From NCBI GenBank assembly GCA_025964675.1, contig JAOPYI010000301.1, forward strand, positions 1 to 64,000: a stretch of 64,000 nt of DNA, read 5' to 3'. The first letter of the stretch is position 1. Each line of letters opens with the position of its first letter. Shown here piece by piece: positions 27,800-37,639 of this stretch. The notes beneath the pieces were generated by a model. The model saw only the letters and a list, made by a program, of their open reading frames with translations, had not been told where the DNA came from and ran no database searches. Source of the stretch: Sphaerisporangium sp. (GTDB lineage: Bacteria > Actinomycetota > Actinomycetes > Streptosporangiales > Streptosporangiaceae). A program made the translations under genes and the position numbers.

Positions 27800-29295
27800 G
27801 CCTGCTCCCTCCGGAACCGCCGGATGTTGATGGCCATGAAGGGCAGGACCAGGACGAGCAGGAAGATCGCCAGTGCGCTGCCCAGCCCCTGGTTCCCGCC
27901 GCCGCCGAACGACACGCGCCACATCTCGAGCGCGATCACATTGGCCTGCGGCTGCACGGACCCGGGAGCGATGACGAAGACCAGGTCGAAGACCTTCAGG
28001 GTATTGATGATCATCGTGACCAGGACGACGAGCAGCACCGGCGAGAGCAGCGGGATGGTGATGCTGCGGAACACCTGCCACTCGGTCGCGCCGTCGATGC
28101 GGGCCGCCTCCAGGGCGTCACGCGGGATGGCCGAGAGGCCGGCCGCGATGAGCACCATGGCGAATCCCGCCCACACCCAGATGAACGCCCCGATGATGGC
28201 CGGGGTGATCAGCGTGGGCCCGAGCCAGGTGACCCCGGAGAACGGCTGGGTGAAGTTCGACTGCGGCAGCCGCACCTGGTAGGAGCCCTGGGGCAGCCCG
28301 GTGAAGTGGAAGGACCCGTCGGCGGCGGTCGTGGTGGTGGCCTTGACCGCGCCGCCGGAGACCGCCTCGACGGTGACCTCCGGGAGGCCCTTCTCGTTGC
28401 CGTCGATCTTGTTGGCCGTGCCGCCGCCGGGGGTGAAGTCGAGCCACACCGTGCCCGACAGCTCTCCCGGCGCCTCCGGAGCAGACCTGGCCGCGGCGGC
28501 GCCGGAGGGCAGCGCCTCCGGCTTCATACCGACCAGCGGGATCAGCACAGGCTGCCCGGCCTGGGCCGCCTGCCGGGTGACCACCGCGCCCTTGTCCACC
28601 AGCGCCGGCGCCTGGTCGTTCTCACGAGGACGGGCGCCGGGGTAGCCGCTGCTCGACGCGAACAGGTCGTGCACCGAGGTGATGACGGCGTTGGCCACGC
28701 CCTTGTCGGGGTCCTGCTCGTAGACCAGCCGGAAGATCACCCCGGAGGCCAGCAGCGACACCGCCATGGGCATGAACACGACCAGCTTGAAGGCGGTCGC
28801 CCAGCGGATCCGCTCGGTCAGCACCGCGAAGATGAGGCCGAGCGCGGTCACCAGGCTGGGCGCGAGGACGACCCAGATCAGGTTGTTCCTGATCGTGGTG
28901 AGCGTGCCCGAGTCGCTGAAGATGGCCGCGTAGTTGTCGGCGCCGACGAAGGTTCCGCCGTTGGCGTCGTACAGGCTGCGGATGATCGAGTAGACGATCG
29001 GGTAGACCACCCACGCTCCGAGCAGGACGACCGCCGGGAGCAGGAAGAACACGGCCACCTTGGGCGCGGGCCCGAGGTTGCCTGAGCCGCCGTATCTCGC
29101 CTTGGGAGAGGCGGGCCCGCCGGTGGCGAGCTGGGGGAGCGCGCCGCTTTCGCCTGTGGCGACGTCGTCGTCGAGAGCCGGATGGGTGGTGACTTCACCC
29201 TTCGTCTCTGTGGTCTCGTCTGGTCCGGGGGAGGCCCCGCGGGCGACGTCATCGCCGCCACGCGGGGTCTGCGGGCCGTCCAACCGTTCGGTCAC
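27796..29295 (-). CDS. Sugar ABC transporter permease, MalF type, with inserted extracytoplasmic domain
   Basis: A 499-residue permease, about 200 longer than usual. Residues 1-75 are a polar cytoplasmic tail. Likely helices are 80-105, 138-160, 168-190, 362-388, 415-438 and 472-492. The EAA loop is at about 394-413 (Asp-Ala-Leu-Glu-Ala-Ala-Arg-Ile-Asp-Gly-Ala). Between helices 3 and 4 is a loop of about 165 residues that should face outward. Its second half (280-345) reads like a prealbumin/SdrD-B type beta-sandwich: Gly-Thr-Val-Trp-Leu-Asp, Glu-x-Gly-Leu-Pro-x-Val-Thr-Val, Thr-x-Ala-Asp-Gly-Ser-Phe-x-Phe and Leu-Pro-x-Gly-Ser-Tyr-x-Val. GTG 29295 lies 12 bases after the binding-protein gene. 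It pairs with the MalG-type subunit. Confidence 0.92.
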   Translation of the reverse strand: MTERLDGPQTPRGGDDVARGASPGPDETTETKGEVTTHPALDDDVATGESGALPQLATGGPASPKARYGGSGNLGPAPKVAVFFLLPAVVLLGAWVVYPIVYSIIRSLYDANGGTFVGADNYAAIFSDSGTLTTIRNNLIWVVLAPSLVTALGLIFAVLTERIRWATAFKLVVFMPMAVSLLASGVIFRLVYEQDPDKGVANAVITSVHDLFASSSGYPGARPRENDQAPALVDKGAVVTRQAAQAGQPVLIPLVGMKPEALPSGAAAARSAPEAPGELSGTVWLDFTPGGGTANKIDGNEKGLPEVTVEAVSGGAVKATTTTAADGSFHFTGLPQGSYQVRLPQSNFTQPFSGVTWLGPTLITPAIIGAFIWVWAGFAMVLIAAGLSAIPRDALEAARIDGATEWQVFRSITIPLLSPVLLVVLVTMIINTLKVFDLVFVIAPGSVQPQANVIALEMWRVSFGGGGNQGLGSALAIFLLVLVLPFMAINIRRFRREQA

Positions 29296-29306
29296 GGCCT
29301 TCGCCC

Positions 29307-30620
29307 CTACTTCTTCCAGGCCTTGGCGGCGTCCGCCTCGAGCTTGTCCTGGGTGCCCTTGACGTCCTTGGGGTTGCGCAGGAAGTCCTGGAGGTCCTTC
29401 CACTCACCCTTGCCGTCGGTGCCACCGAAGGCACTCGGCGCCAGGTCTGACATGTCATACCGCACCGCTTCGCCGGCGGAGATGATCGTCTGCGCGAGCT
29501 GCTTGGTCAGCGGGTCCGGGTAGTTGTCGGGGGAGACGTTGCGGTTCGGCGAGAGGTAGCCGGGGTTCTTCGCCCACACCGAGCCGCCCTCGGCCGAGGC
29601 GAGGTACTCCAGCAGCGCCATCGCGCCCTTGGACTCCTTCAGCGCCACCGCGATGTCGCCGCCCAGCACGACCGGAGCGGTGTCGCCGGCCTTCGGGAAC
29701 GGCATGATCTTGGCGTCCTCGCCGACCTTGGCGCCGGACTGGACGGCCGTGGTGGCGACGAAGTCGGCCTCGATGACCATGGCGGCCTTCTTCTGGCCGT
29801 ACACCTGGGTGGCGCAGGTCGGGAAGTCGGTCTGCAGGGCGCCCGAGGAGCCACCCAGTATGTACTCCTTCTTGCCGAAGATCTGGCCTATCTTCTCCAG
29901 CGCCGTGGTCACGGAGGGGTCCGTCCACGGGATCTCGTGCTTGGAGAGCTTGTCGTAGTTGTCCGGGCCCGCGGTGGACAGGTAGACGTTCTCGAACAGG
30001 TCCGTGAGCGTCCAGCCCGAGGCGCCGCAGAGGGCGAACGGGGTGGTGCCGGAGTCGGCCACGGTCTGGGCGCTCTTGATCAGCTCGTCCCATGTGGTCG
30101 CGGGCTGGGTGCCGGCGTCGTCGAACGCGGGGGCGCGATACCAGATCAGGGACTTGTGCGCGGCCTTGACCAGCACGCCGTACACCTGGCCGTTGGCCGA
30201 GCCGAGGCTCTTCCAGTACGGCGTGTAGTTCTGGTCGATCTGCGCCTGGACCTCGGACGAGAGCGGCTTGAGCGCGTTCTGGTCGGCGTACTGCTGGACG
30301 AGGCCGGGCTGCGGCAGGACCGCGACGTCCGGAGGGTTGCCGCCCTGGATGCGCGGGCCGAGATAGGCGCCGGTGTCCTCACCGGTCGAGGCGTAGGTGA
30401 CCTTGGCCCCGGACTTTTCCTGGAAGGCATCGAGGACCTTCTGGAAGCTCTTCTGCTCCTCGCCGGTCCACTTGGCCGCGATCTCGATGGTCGTGCCGGC
30501 CAAAGGCTTGGCCGCCGGAGCGCTGCCGCTCGCCGAGGGCTTGGTGTCGCCGGACTGACCGCCGCACGCGGCGGCCGCGAGCATGAGCCCGGCCACCACC
30601 GCAGTCGTCTTGACACGCAT
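29307..30620 (-). CDS. Sugar ABC transporter substrate-binding lipoprotein
   Basis: A 437-residue binding protein. The N-terminus is a lipoprotein signal: Arg-Val-Lys, a hydrophobic stretch, then the lipobox Ala-Ala-Ala-Ala-Cys-Gly-Gly with Cys near 19, followed by a Ser/Ala/Pro linker. The rest matches family 1 extracellular solute-binding proteins: Ile-Glu-Ile-Ala-Ala-Lys-Trp-Thr-Gly-Glu-Glu, Gly-Asn-Pro-Pro-Asp-Val-Ala-Val-Leu-Pro-Gln-Pro, and Pro-Ala-Thr-Thr-Trp-Asp-Glu-Leu. An AGGAGGT ribosome site stands 8 bases from the ATG. It directly precedes the two permease genes and is probably their dedicated partner. An oligosaccharide or alpha-glucoside is likely from context; the ligand is not readable. 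Confidence 0.94.
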   Translation of the reverse strand: MRVKTTAVVAGLMLAAAACGGQSGDTKPSASGSAPAAKPLAGTTIEIAAKWTGEEQKSFQKVLDAFQEKSGAKVTYASTGEDTGAYLGPRIQGGNPPDVAVLPQPGLVQQYADQNALKPLSSEVQAQIDQNYTPYWKSLGSANGQVYGVLVKAAHKSLIWYRAPAFDDAGTQPATTWDELIKSAQTVADSGTTPFALCGASGWTLTDLFENVYLSTAGPDNYDKLSKHEIPWTDPSVTTALEKIGQIFGKKEYILGGSSGALQTDFPTCATQVYGQKKAAMVIEADFVATTAVQSGAKVGEDAKIMPFPKAGDTAPVVLGGDIAVALKESKGAMALLEYLASAEGGSVWAKNPGYLSPNRNVSPDNYPDPLTKQLAQTIISAGEAVRYDMSDLAPSAFGGTDGKGEWKDLQDFLRNPKDVKGTQDKLEADAAKAWKK

Positions 30621-30703
30621 GGTGCTACCTCCTGTTGAAGGCCCCGAAATGGAAAGATGAGTTTTGGGATGAGGTGATGCCGTGGGCGGGGGATCGCCCT
30701 CGC

Positions 30704-31963
30704 CTATTGATTGCGGATGATCTCGCTGAGTTGCTGCTTAAGGGCGGCGACGGTCTCGTCGCTCGGTTTCCTGAGATTGAGCGCGTCGGAGACGGCGCTC
30801 GAGATGGCCAGGCTCACCTGGTCGTATTTGGAGCTGACCGGTCTCGGCCGGGCAGACATGATGCTCTGCTTGAGCACCGGGAGATATGGATAACGCTTGA
30901 TGAGGGCCGGATCGTCGTACAGCTCCGACCACACCGGCGGGAATGATCCGTCGGTGAGCACGCTGCGCTCGTTCTCCAGCCCCGTGAAGTACCGGATGAA
31001 CTCAAGGGCCGACTTCTGGTGCTTGGAGTACGCGCTGATGGCCAGGTTGAGACCGCCCAGCGAGCTGGACCCGGGCCCGTTCCTCCCGGGTAGCCGCGTC
31101 ACCGCGAACTTCCCCGCGATGGTCGAGCGCGTGGCCGGGCCGTACGCATGGGGCCAGTTGCGGGCGAACAGCAGCCTGCCCTGCTGGAACGCCAGGCGCG
31201 ACTCCTCCTCCTTGAAGGTCAGCGCCTCCTGCGGGATCCACCCCTGGCGGAGCCCGCCGACCAGGAAGTCGAGCCCGGCCGTGGCGGTGCCGAGGTCGAG
31301 GGTGACCCTGGTGCCGTCAGGGCTGAGGATCTGGCCGCCCGCGGACTGCAGGGCTTCGGCGAAGTTGACGGTGAGGCCCTCGTAGGGGAGGAACTGGCCG
31401 GCGTAGCCCTCGATCTTGTACTTCTTGCCGAGGCGTGAGGCCTGGTCGCGCATCTCTGCCCAGGTCTTGGGCGGCTGGAGATGCTCGGCGTCCAGGATGT
31501 CCTTGCGGTAGTAGAGCAGCCCCGCGTTGCTGGTGTAGGGCACCGCGTAGAGCTTCCCCTGGTAGACGGCCGTGTCGACGACCGGCGGCAGGAACCTGTC
31601 GAGCGGGAACATGCTCCGGTCGAGGGGCACGATCCAGCCGGCGTCGGCGAACTCCGCCGTCCAGACCACGTCGAGGCCCAGCACGTCGTAGCGCTCGCTT
31701 CTGGCCTGCAGGTTGGCGACCATCTGCGCGCGCTGCTCGTCCGCCGCCTCCGGGAGCTCCAGGAGGGTGACCTGCTCCTTGGGGTGGGCTCGGTTCCACC
31801 TGTCGATGAGGGGCTGGATGTAACCCGTGGTGTCACGCCCGGTCGCGAAGGTCATCGGACCTGTGCCGTCCGTGGTCCCGATTTGGACGGCGTCGCGCTC
31901 GCCGAGCCCCGCGCAGCCGCTGAGCAGCAGTGCCGCCAGCAGAAGGGGAGCCAGACGCCGCAC
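30704..31963 (-). CDS. Second sugar-binding lipoprotein (trehalose/maltose-type SBP)
   Basis: A 419-residue solute-binding protein. GTG 31963 is chosen because GGAGGA lies 5 bases upstream and a lipoprotein signal begins there (Arg-Arg-Leu-Ala-Pro, Leu-rich core, lipobox Leu-Ser-Gly-Cys-Ala). The mature part has Gly-Tyr-Ile-Gln-Pro-Leu-Ile-Asp-Arg-Trp-Asn, Tyr-Asp-Val-Leu-Gly-Leu-Asp-Val-Val-Trp-Thr-Ala-Glu-Phe-Ala and Val-Pro-Tyr-Thr-Ser-Asn-Ala-Gly-Leu-Leu-Tyr-Tyr-Arg, which resemble binding proteins for trehalose and related disaccharides (LpqY/ThuE type). It is first in the minus-strand operon, 83 bases before the other binding-protein gene. The two are clearly different in sequence, so this is not a recent duplication. 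Confidence 0.9.
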   Translation of the reverse strand: MRRLAPLLLAALLLSGCAGLGERDAVQIGTTDGTGPMTFATGRDTTGYIQPLIDRWNRAHPKEQVTLLELPEAADEQRAQMVANLQARSERYDVLGLDVVWTAEFADAGWIVPLDRSMFPLDRFLPPVVDTAVYQGKLYAVPYTSNAGLLYYRKDILDAEHLQPPKTWAEMRDQASRLGKKYKIEGYAGQFLPYEGLTVNFAEALQSAGGQILSPDGTRVTLDLGTATAGLDFLVGGLRQGWIPQEALTFKEEESRLAFQQGRLLFARNWPHAYGPATRSTIAGKFAVTRLPGRNGPGSSSLGGLNLAISAYSKHQKSALEFIRYFTGLENERSVLTDGSFPPVWSELYDDPALIKRYPYLPVLKQSIMSARPRPVSSKYDQVSLAISSAVSDALNLRKPSDETVAALKQQLSEIIRNQ

Positions 31964-31987
31964 GTGTCCTCCGGGTTTAGATTCAGT

Positions 31988-32024
31988 TACATGCGTGTTA
32001 TGTAGATGCATGCATGTTATGCAT
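31988..32024. promoter_or_regulatory. Twin dyad-symmetric sites in the divergent sugar-ABC / PadR region
   Basis: Two inverted repeats lie side by side: TACATGCGTGTTATGTA (31988-32004, TACAT-N7-ATGTA) and ATGCATGCATGTTATGCAT (32006-32024, ATGCAT-N7-ATGCAT). They share the core CATGCRTGTTATG as a direct repeat at a 19-base pitch, close to two helical turns. The ATGT/ACAT half-sites are of the kind bound by PadR-type regulators, and the PadR gene starts 69 bases away. The sites could control both directions. The regulator is inferred, not shown. Confidence 0.6.
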
Positions 32025-32092
32025 AGCGATAATGTGAATCAACGGATTACCCCGTAACACTCCGGTAACGTGAAGCCCGAGGGAGGTGGGGC

Positions 32093-32599
32093 GTGCGGCT
32101 CCAGCTGCTGGCGCTCCTGTCGAAGGAACCTGCCCACGGGTACGAACTGAAACAGGCACTCGAGCAGGTCTTCGGCAATGCCTACCCTTCTCCCAACATC
32201 GGGCAGATCTACGTCACGCTCGGCAGGCTGGAGAAGGACGGCCTGGTCCGCAGCGTCGACGTCGAGCAGTCGAACCGCCCGAACAAGAAGGTCTACTACT
32301 GCACGGCCGAGGGCCGCGAGGCCCTTGACGAGTGGGTCGACTCGCCTACCGAGGGGCCGAGGGTCAGAGACGAGTTCTTCATGAAGCTCGTGCTGGCGCC
32401 CATGACCGGCATCGCCGACCGCATGGCGCTCATCAACCGTCAGCGCCGTCATTACCTCGCGGTCATGCGCGATCTGGTAGAACTCGCCCAGCAGTCCGAC
32501 CAGGAAAACCGTCCGGCACAACTGCTCATCGAAGGTGCCATGCTCCATCTCCAGGCGGACCTGGACTGGCTGGAACGCTGCCAGGAGGATCTGGCCTGA
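32093..32599 (+). CDS. PadR-family transcriptional regulator
   Basis: A 168-residue regulator. Residues 1-80 form the PadR winged helix (Leu-Gln-Leu-Leu-Ala-Leu-Leu-Ser, Gly-Tyr-Glu-Leu-Lys, Pro-Ser-Pro-Asn-Ile-Gly-Gln-Ile-Tyr-Val-Thr-Leu-Gly-Arg-Leu-Glu-Lys-Asp-Gly-Leu-style recognition part, then the wing Lys-Lys-Val-Tyr-Tyr-Cys-Thr). The C-terminal 80 residues are the dimerising helices. GTG 32093 has GGGAGG upstream. It is followed at 18 bases by an ABC ATPase and a FtsX-type permease, the common arrangement in which PadR represses a drug- or stress-responsive exporter. Confidence 0.93.
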   Translation: MRLQLLALLSKEPAHGYELKQALEQVFGNAYPSPNIGQIYVTLGRLEKDGLVRSVDVEQSNRPNKKVYYCTAEGREALDEWVDSPTEGPRVRDEFFMKLVLAPMTGIADRMALINRQRRHYLAVMRDLVELAQQSDQENRPAQLLIEGAMLHLQADLDWLERCQEDLA

Positions 32600-32617
32600 C
32601 GGGACGGGAGCCGACCA

Positions 32618-33373
<756 letters not shown>

Positions 33374-33380
33374 GGGGCGG

Positions 33381-35657
33381 ATGAGCCACAGCACCACCGC
33401 GGCCGAGTACCGCTGGGTCCGCGCCGATCTGCGGGCCAGGCGGGCGCAGGCGCTCCTCGCGATCCTCGCGGTGGCCGGCATCGTCACCGCGCTGATCACC
33501 GCCGCCACCCTGCTCGAGGACGGCACCAACCCCTGGCGTGGCCTGTTCGTACGTGGGAACGGGGCCCACGTCTGGATCCACACCAAGGACGCCCCGAACC
33601 CCGCGACGCTCAAGGGGCTCGACGGCGTCACCGACGTCGCGGGGCCGTACCGCAGTGCCCCCGCGACGCTGGTGCAGGGGCGCAAGAAGACCCCGGTCGC
33701 GCTCCAGGAGATGGCGGCCGCGCTCCCGGCGGTGGGGCGCCCTCTCGTACGCGAGGGCCGCTGGCTCGACGCGGACGACCCCGAGGGCGTGGTCGTGGAG
33801 CGGTCGTTCGCCGACGCCGTGGGCCTGCGCCCCGGCGGGTCGTTCTCGGTCATCGGCCTCAACGGCGCCACCCACGATCTGACGGTGATCGGGCTCGCCG
33901 AGAGCGGCGACCAGGGCTTCTACCCCGAGTGGACCCCCGGTTTGGCCTGGACCCTCGCCGCCACGCTCGAGCAGGTCGAGCCCGCCATCGGCCGCAGCGA
34001 GTCGGTCACGGGGCTGCGCCTCGCCGACCCCGACGACACCTCCCTGATCGTCCAGCGCACGATCACCAAGCTCGCCGGCCAGGTGCAGCGGGTCTCCACG
34101 TGGCGGGAGGTCCAGGCCTCGATGGAGCTGGACAACCGGCTGCTCGGGGTGCTGCTCGCGCTCTTCGGCGCTGCCGGGCTGGTGGCGGCGGCCCTGGCCA
34201 TCGCCAACGCGACCGGCGGCCGGGTGCTCACCCAGCAGCGCGACATAGCCACGCTGAAGTCGCTGGGGTTCACCCGGCGCCAGGTCGTCCGCATGCTGCT
34301 CGCCGAGCACGGCACCCTGGGGCTGGCCGGCATCGTGCTCGGAGTGATCTGCGGGCGGCTCATCACGGTGTACGCGCTGGGGGAGACCGTGGTGATCCCG
34401 CTGTCCTCGGCCCCGCTGCTGGCCATCGCCTTCGGCACGGCCCTGGTGGTCCTGGTCGCCGTGTGGCTGCCCGCGTGGCGCGGTGGCCGTACTCCGCCGA
34501 TCCCCGCGGCCTCGGTCGCGCCGCCGCGCGGGCACCTGTCCCGCATGGCCCGCCTGGCGCTTCTCGTACGGCTGCCGCCCGCGCTCGTGCTCGGGGCCAG
34601 GGACGCCTTCACGCGCAGGCTGCCGGCCTTGCTGACGACGTTCGGCCTCGCGGTCCCCATGATGATGATCACGATCGGTCTCGGCTGCTGGGCCTCGCTG
34701 GACGCCTTCAAGAGCCATCCCGAGCAGGTCGGCCAGGCCGCCTCGCTCACCGTACGTCCGGGAAGCCTCACCTCCCAGGCGGCCAACCGGCTCGCGCTCG
34801 CCGACCCCGACGTGGTCGCCGCCTACCCCGGCACGGAGGTGGACGCGCTCGTCCCAGGGCAGACGCGTACCGTACGGGCCCGGGCCCTCGGCACCGTCAC
34901 CGACCCCTACCCGTTCTCGGTCGTCGAGGGACGCCTGTTCCAGGACCGTGGCGAGGCGGTGGCGGGCCAGGGGCTGCTCGACCTGCTGCACGTCCAGATC
35001 GGTGACCGCACGCGGCTCACGATCGGCGGCACGCCGTTGATCGTCCGGATCGTCGGCCGGGTCCTTGAGCCCGAGCAGGACGGCGAGGTGCTCTCGGTTC
35101 CCCTGGACAGCCTGGCTCCGAAGGACGCCCTCCCGCCGCAGTTCTACAGCCTGGTGCTGCGGCAGGGCGCCGACCCCGCGGCCGTGCGGTCACGGCTTCA
35201 GGCTCAGGCGCTGGAGGTCTCGCAGGCGGTCAACCCGGCCGACCGGCTGTCGGTGATCCGGGTGATCATCGTGGCGCTCGTGGTGGTGCTGGCCCTGCTG
35301 GGCCTGGCCAACCTGCTGACCGCGAGCGCGCTCGGGCTGCGCGACCACGCGCTGGACCTCGCCGTGCTCAAGGCGATGGGGCTCACACCGCGCCAGGTCA
35401 TGGCGACCTTGGTGACCGGCACGGGGCTGCTCGTGGTGATCGGCGTCGGCGCGGGCGCCGTGGCGGGGGCCTTCGTGTCGTCCGGGCTGATCGACCTCCA
35501 GGGAGCCGCGAGTGGCATGGGCGCGGGCATCGGCCGCGCGCCCGCGCCCGCGACCCTGCTCCTGGCGGTGCTGGCGGCCGTCGGGGCGTCCCTGCTGGTC
35601 GCGCTCATCCCCGCGCGCAAGGCCGCCCGCGCTCGTATCCCGGTGACCCCCCGCTGA
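33381..35657 (+). CDS. FtsX-type ABC transporter permease (double module)
   Basis: A 758-residue membrane protein with two FtsX modules. Helix 1 is near residues 24-46, followed by an extracytoplasmic domain to about 250, three helices with the FtsX motif Thr-Leu-Lys-Ser-Leu-Gly-Phe-Thr-Arg-Arg-Gln, then a second module with another helix near 420, an external domain and three final helices including Val-Leu-Lys-Ala-Met-Gly-Leu-Thr-Pro-Arg-Gln. This is the layout of large actinobacterial permeases that act with a single ATPase. ATG 33381 is chosen over the longer frame because it starts just after the ATPase gene with GAGGGGCGG upstream. The exported molecule is unknown. Confidence 0.93.
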   Translation: MSHSTTAAEYRWVRADLRARRAQALLAILAVAGIVTALITAATLLEDGTNPWRGLFVRGNGAHVWIHTKDAPNPATLKGLDGVTDVAGPYRSAPATLVQGRKKTPVALQEMAAALPAVGRPLVREGRWLDADDPEGVVVERSFADAVGLRPGGSFSVIGLNGATHDLTVIGLAESGDQGFYPEWTPGLAWTLAATLEQVEPAIGRSESVTGLRLADPDDTSLIVQRTITKLAGQVQRVSTWREVQASMELDNRLLGVLLALFGAAGLVAAALAIANATGGRVLTQQRDIATLKSLGFTRRQVVRMLLAEHGTLGLAGIVLGVICGRLITVYALGETVVIPLSSAPLLAIAFGTALVVLVAVWLPAWRGGRTPPIPAASVAPPRGHLSRMARLALLVRLPPALVLGARDAFTRRLPALLTTFGLAVPMMMITIGLGCWASLDAFKSHPEQVGQAASLTVRPGSLTSQAANRLALADPDVVAAYPGTEVDALVPGQTRTVRARALGTVTDPYPFSVVEGRLFQDRGEAVAGQGLLDLLHVQIGDRTRLTIGGTPLIVRIVGRVLEPEQDGEVLSVPLDSLAPKDALPPQFYSLVLRQGADPAAVRSRLQAQALEVSQAVNPADRLSVIRVIIVALVVVLALLGLANLLTASALGLRDHALDLAVLKAMGLTPRQVMATLVTGTGLLVVIGVGAGAVAGAFVSSGLIDLQGAASGMGAGIGRAPAPATLLLAVLAAVGASLLVALIPARKAARARIPVTPR

Positions 35658-35671
35658 AAGGGGTCAGCGGG
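35650..35671. terminator. 8-bp hairpin between convergent FtsX and treS genes
   Basis: CCCGCTGA (35650-35657) pairs with TCAGCGGG (35664-35671) around 6 bases. The stem includes the TGA stop of the permease gene. Position between convergent ends suggests bidirectional use. Confidence 0.6.
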
Positions 35672-35681
35672 ATACGGGGGC

Positions 35682-37370
35682 TCAGCGCTCGGTGAGCGAG
35701 AACCAGTAGAAACCGTGCCCGGCCAGCGTGAGCAGGTAGGGCAGCTCGCCGATCACGGGGAAGGCCACGTCGCCCCGGCACTCCACCGGGGTCATGCCCG
35801 CGAACCGCCGCAGGTCGAGCTCCACCGGCTGGGGGTGCCGGGAGAGGTTGTTGACGCACAGCATGCGGTCGTCGCCCTCCTCCCTGATGAACGCCAGCAC
35901 GCTGTAGTTCGGCGACCACAGCTCGGTGTACGCCCCGGTGCCGAACACCGGGTGCTGACGCCGCACGGCCAGCATCTTCCTGGTGAAGTGCAGCAGCGAC
36001 GAGCCGCTCTTGGTCTGGGCCTCGACGTTGACGGCCTGGTAGCCGTAGATCGGGTCCATGATGGCCGGCAGGTAGAGGCGGCCGGGGTCGCCGCTCGAGA
36101 AGCCCGCGTTGCGGTCGGGGCTCCACTGCATCGGCGTGCGCACCGAGTCGCGGTCCTCCAGCCAGATGTTGTCGCCCATGCCTATCTCGTCGCCGTAGTA
36201 CATGACCGGGGAGCCCGGCATGGACAGCAGCAGCGCGGTGAACAGCTCGATCTGGTCGCGGTCGTTCTCCAGCAGCGGGGCGAGCCTGCGCCGGATGCCG
36301 AGGTAGGCCCGCATGCGCGGGTCCTTGGCGTACTCCGCGTGCATGTAGTCGCGTTCCTCCTCGGTGACCGTCTCGAGCGTCAGCTCGTCGTGGTTGCGGA
36401 GGAAGATGCCCCACTGGGCGTTCTCGGGCAGCTTGGGGGTGCGGGACATGATCTCGGAGATGGGCTCACGCGACTGCCGGCGCACCGCCATGAACATGCG
36501 CGGCATGAGCGGGAAGTGGAACGCCATGTGGCACTCGTCGCCCCCCGTGGTGAGGTCTCCGAAGTACTCCACGACGTCCTCTGGCCAGCCGTTGGCCTCC
36601 GCGAGCAGCACCCGGTCGGGGTACAGGCGGTCGACCTCGGCCCTGACCCGCTTGAGGTAGGCGTGGGTCTCCGGCAGGCCGGAACAGGCGGTGCCCTCGC
36701 GCTCGAAAAGGTACGGCACGGCGTCCAGGCGGAAGCCGTCGATGCCCAGGTCCAGCCAGAACCTCAGGACCTCGAGCATGGCATCCTGAACGGCCGGGTT
36801 CTCGTAGTTGAGGTCCGGCTGGTGGTGGAAGAACCGGTGCCAGTAGTGCTGGCCGCGCACCGGGTCGTACGTCCAGTTGGACTCCTCGGCGCCGACGAAG
36901 ATGACGGGCGCGTCCGGGTAGCGGGTGGGGTCGTCCGACCACACGTAGAAATCGCCGTAGGGCCCGGCCGGGTCGTGCCGGGACGCCTGGAACCACGGGT
37001 GTCGGTCGCTGGTGTGGTTCATCACCAGGTCGGTGATGATCCGGAGACCCCGCTTGTGCGCCTCCTCGATCAACTCCACGAAGTCGGCCAGATCACCGAA
37101 CTCCCGGAGGATCTTCATGTAGTCGGCGATGTCGTACCCGCCGTCGCGCAACGGCGACTCGTACAGCGGCAGCAGCCACAGGCAGTCGACGCCGAGCCAC
37201 TGGAGGTAGTCGAGCTTCTCGATCAGGCCGCGCAGGTCGCCGGTCCCGTCGCCGTTCGAGTCATGGAAACCGCGCACCAGGACTTCGTAGAAGACGGCTC
37301 GCTTGTACCACCGGGGGTCTGACGAGATGAAGTCCTCGGAAACGGATTCCGGGCATGGTGAAGCGCTCAT
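35682..37370 (-). CDS. treS: Trehalose synthase TreS (maltose glucosyltransferase)
   Basis: A 562-residue GH13_16 enzyme that interconverts maltose and trehalose. Diagnostic stretches are [10 protein letters not shown], Gly-Gly-Tyr-Asp-Ile-Ala-Asp-Tyr, Asn-Tyr-Glu-Asn-Pro and the very conserved Met-Gly-Asp-Asn-Ile-Trp-Leu. Nucleophile Asp (Gly-Phe-Arg-Leu-Asp-Ala-Val) is near 216 and acid Glu (Leu-Leu-Ala-Glu-Ala-Asn) near 258. ATG 37370 is chosen as the nearest start to the conserved core; ATG 37385 and TTG 37406 are alternatives and none has a good ribosome site. TreS is usually fused or adjacent to maltokinase; none is visible here. It complements glgX-treY-treZ 14 kb away and the sugar importer next door. 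Confidence 0.95.
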   Translation of the reverse strand: MSASPCPESVSEDFISSDPRWYKRAVFYEVLVRGFHDSNGDGTGDLRGLIEKLDYLQWLGVDCLWLLPLYESPLRDGGYDIADYMKILREFGDLADFVELIEEAHKRGLRIITDLVMNHTSDRHPWFQASRHDPAGPYGDFYVWSDDPTRYPDAPVIFVGAEESNWTYDPVRGQHYWHRFFHHQPDLNYENPAVQDAMLEVLRFWLDLGIDGFRLDAVPYLFEREGTACSGLPETHAYLKRVRAEVDRLYPDRVLLAEANGWPEDVVEYFGDLTTGGDECHMAFHFPLMPRMFMAVRRQSREPISEIMSRTPKLPENAQWGIFLRNHDELTLETVTEEERDYMHAEYAKDPRMRAYLGIRRRLAPLLENDRDQIELFTALLLSMPGSPVMYYGDEIGMGDNIWLEDRDSVRTPMQWSPDRNAGFSSGDPGRLYLPAIMDPIYGYQAVNVEAQTKSGSSLLHFTRKMLAVRRQHPVFGTGAYTELWSPNYSVLAFIREEGDDRMLCVNNLSRHPQPVELDLRRFAGMTPVECRGDVAFPVIGELPYLLTLAGHGFYWFSLTER

Positions 37371-37639
37371 AGATATCGCTCGCATGAGGAGAGTAGGGCG
37401 GTACAAACATGGGGGCTCGCGCTGTGGGAGCCGTCATCCCTGCGGCTCCCGCCCGACGCCGCCACCGAAGGGGTGGCTCGGTGATCAGCGTGTTTCGGCG
37501 CTGTTTCGCGGAAGACTAGCAGGCCATAAGGCCCATCCAAAGACGATGAGCGATGGTCACCCAGCGTGCCAACCGCGTAATCGGCGCACCCCCGAGAATG
37601 CTCACGTAACAGGCCGCGCACCCTCCGTGCGCACCCCTG

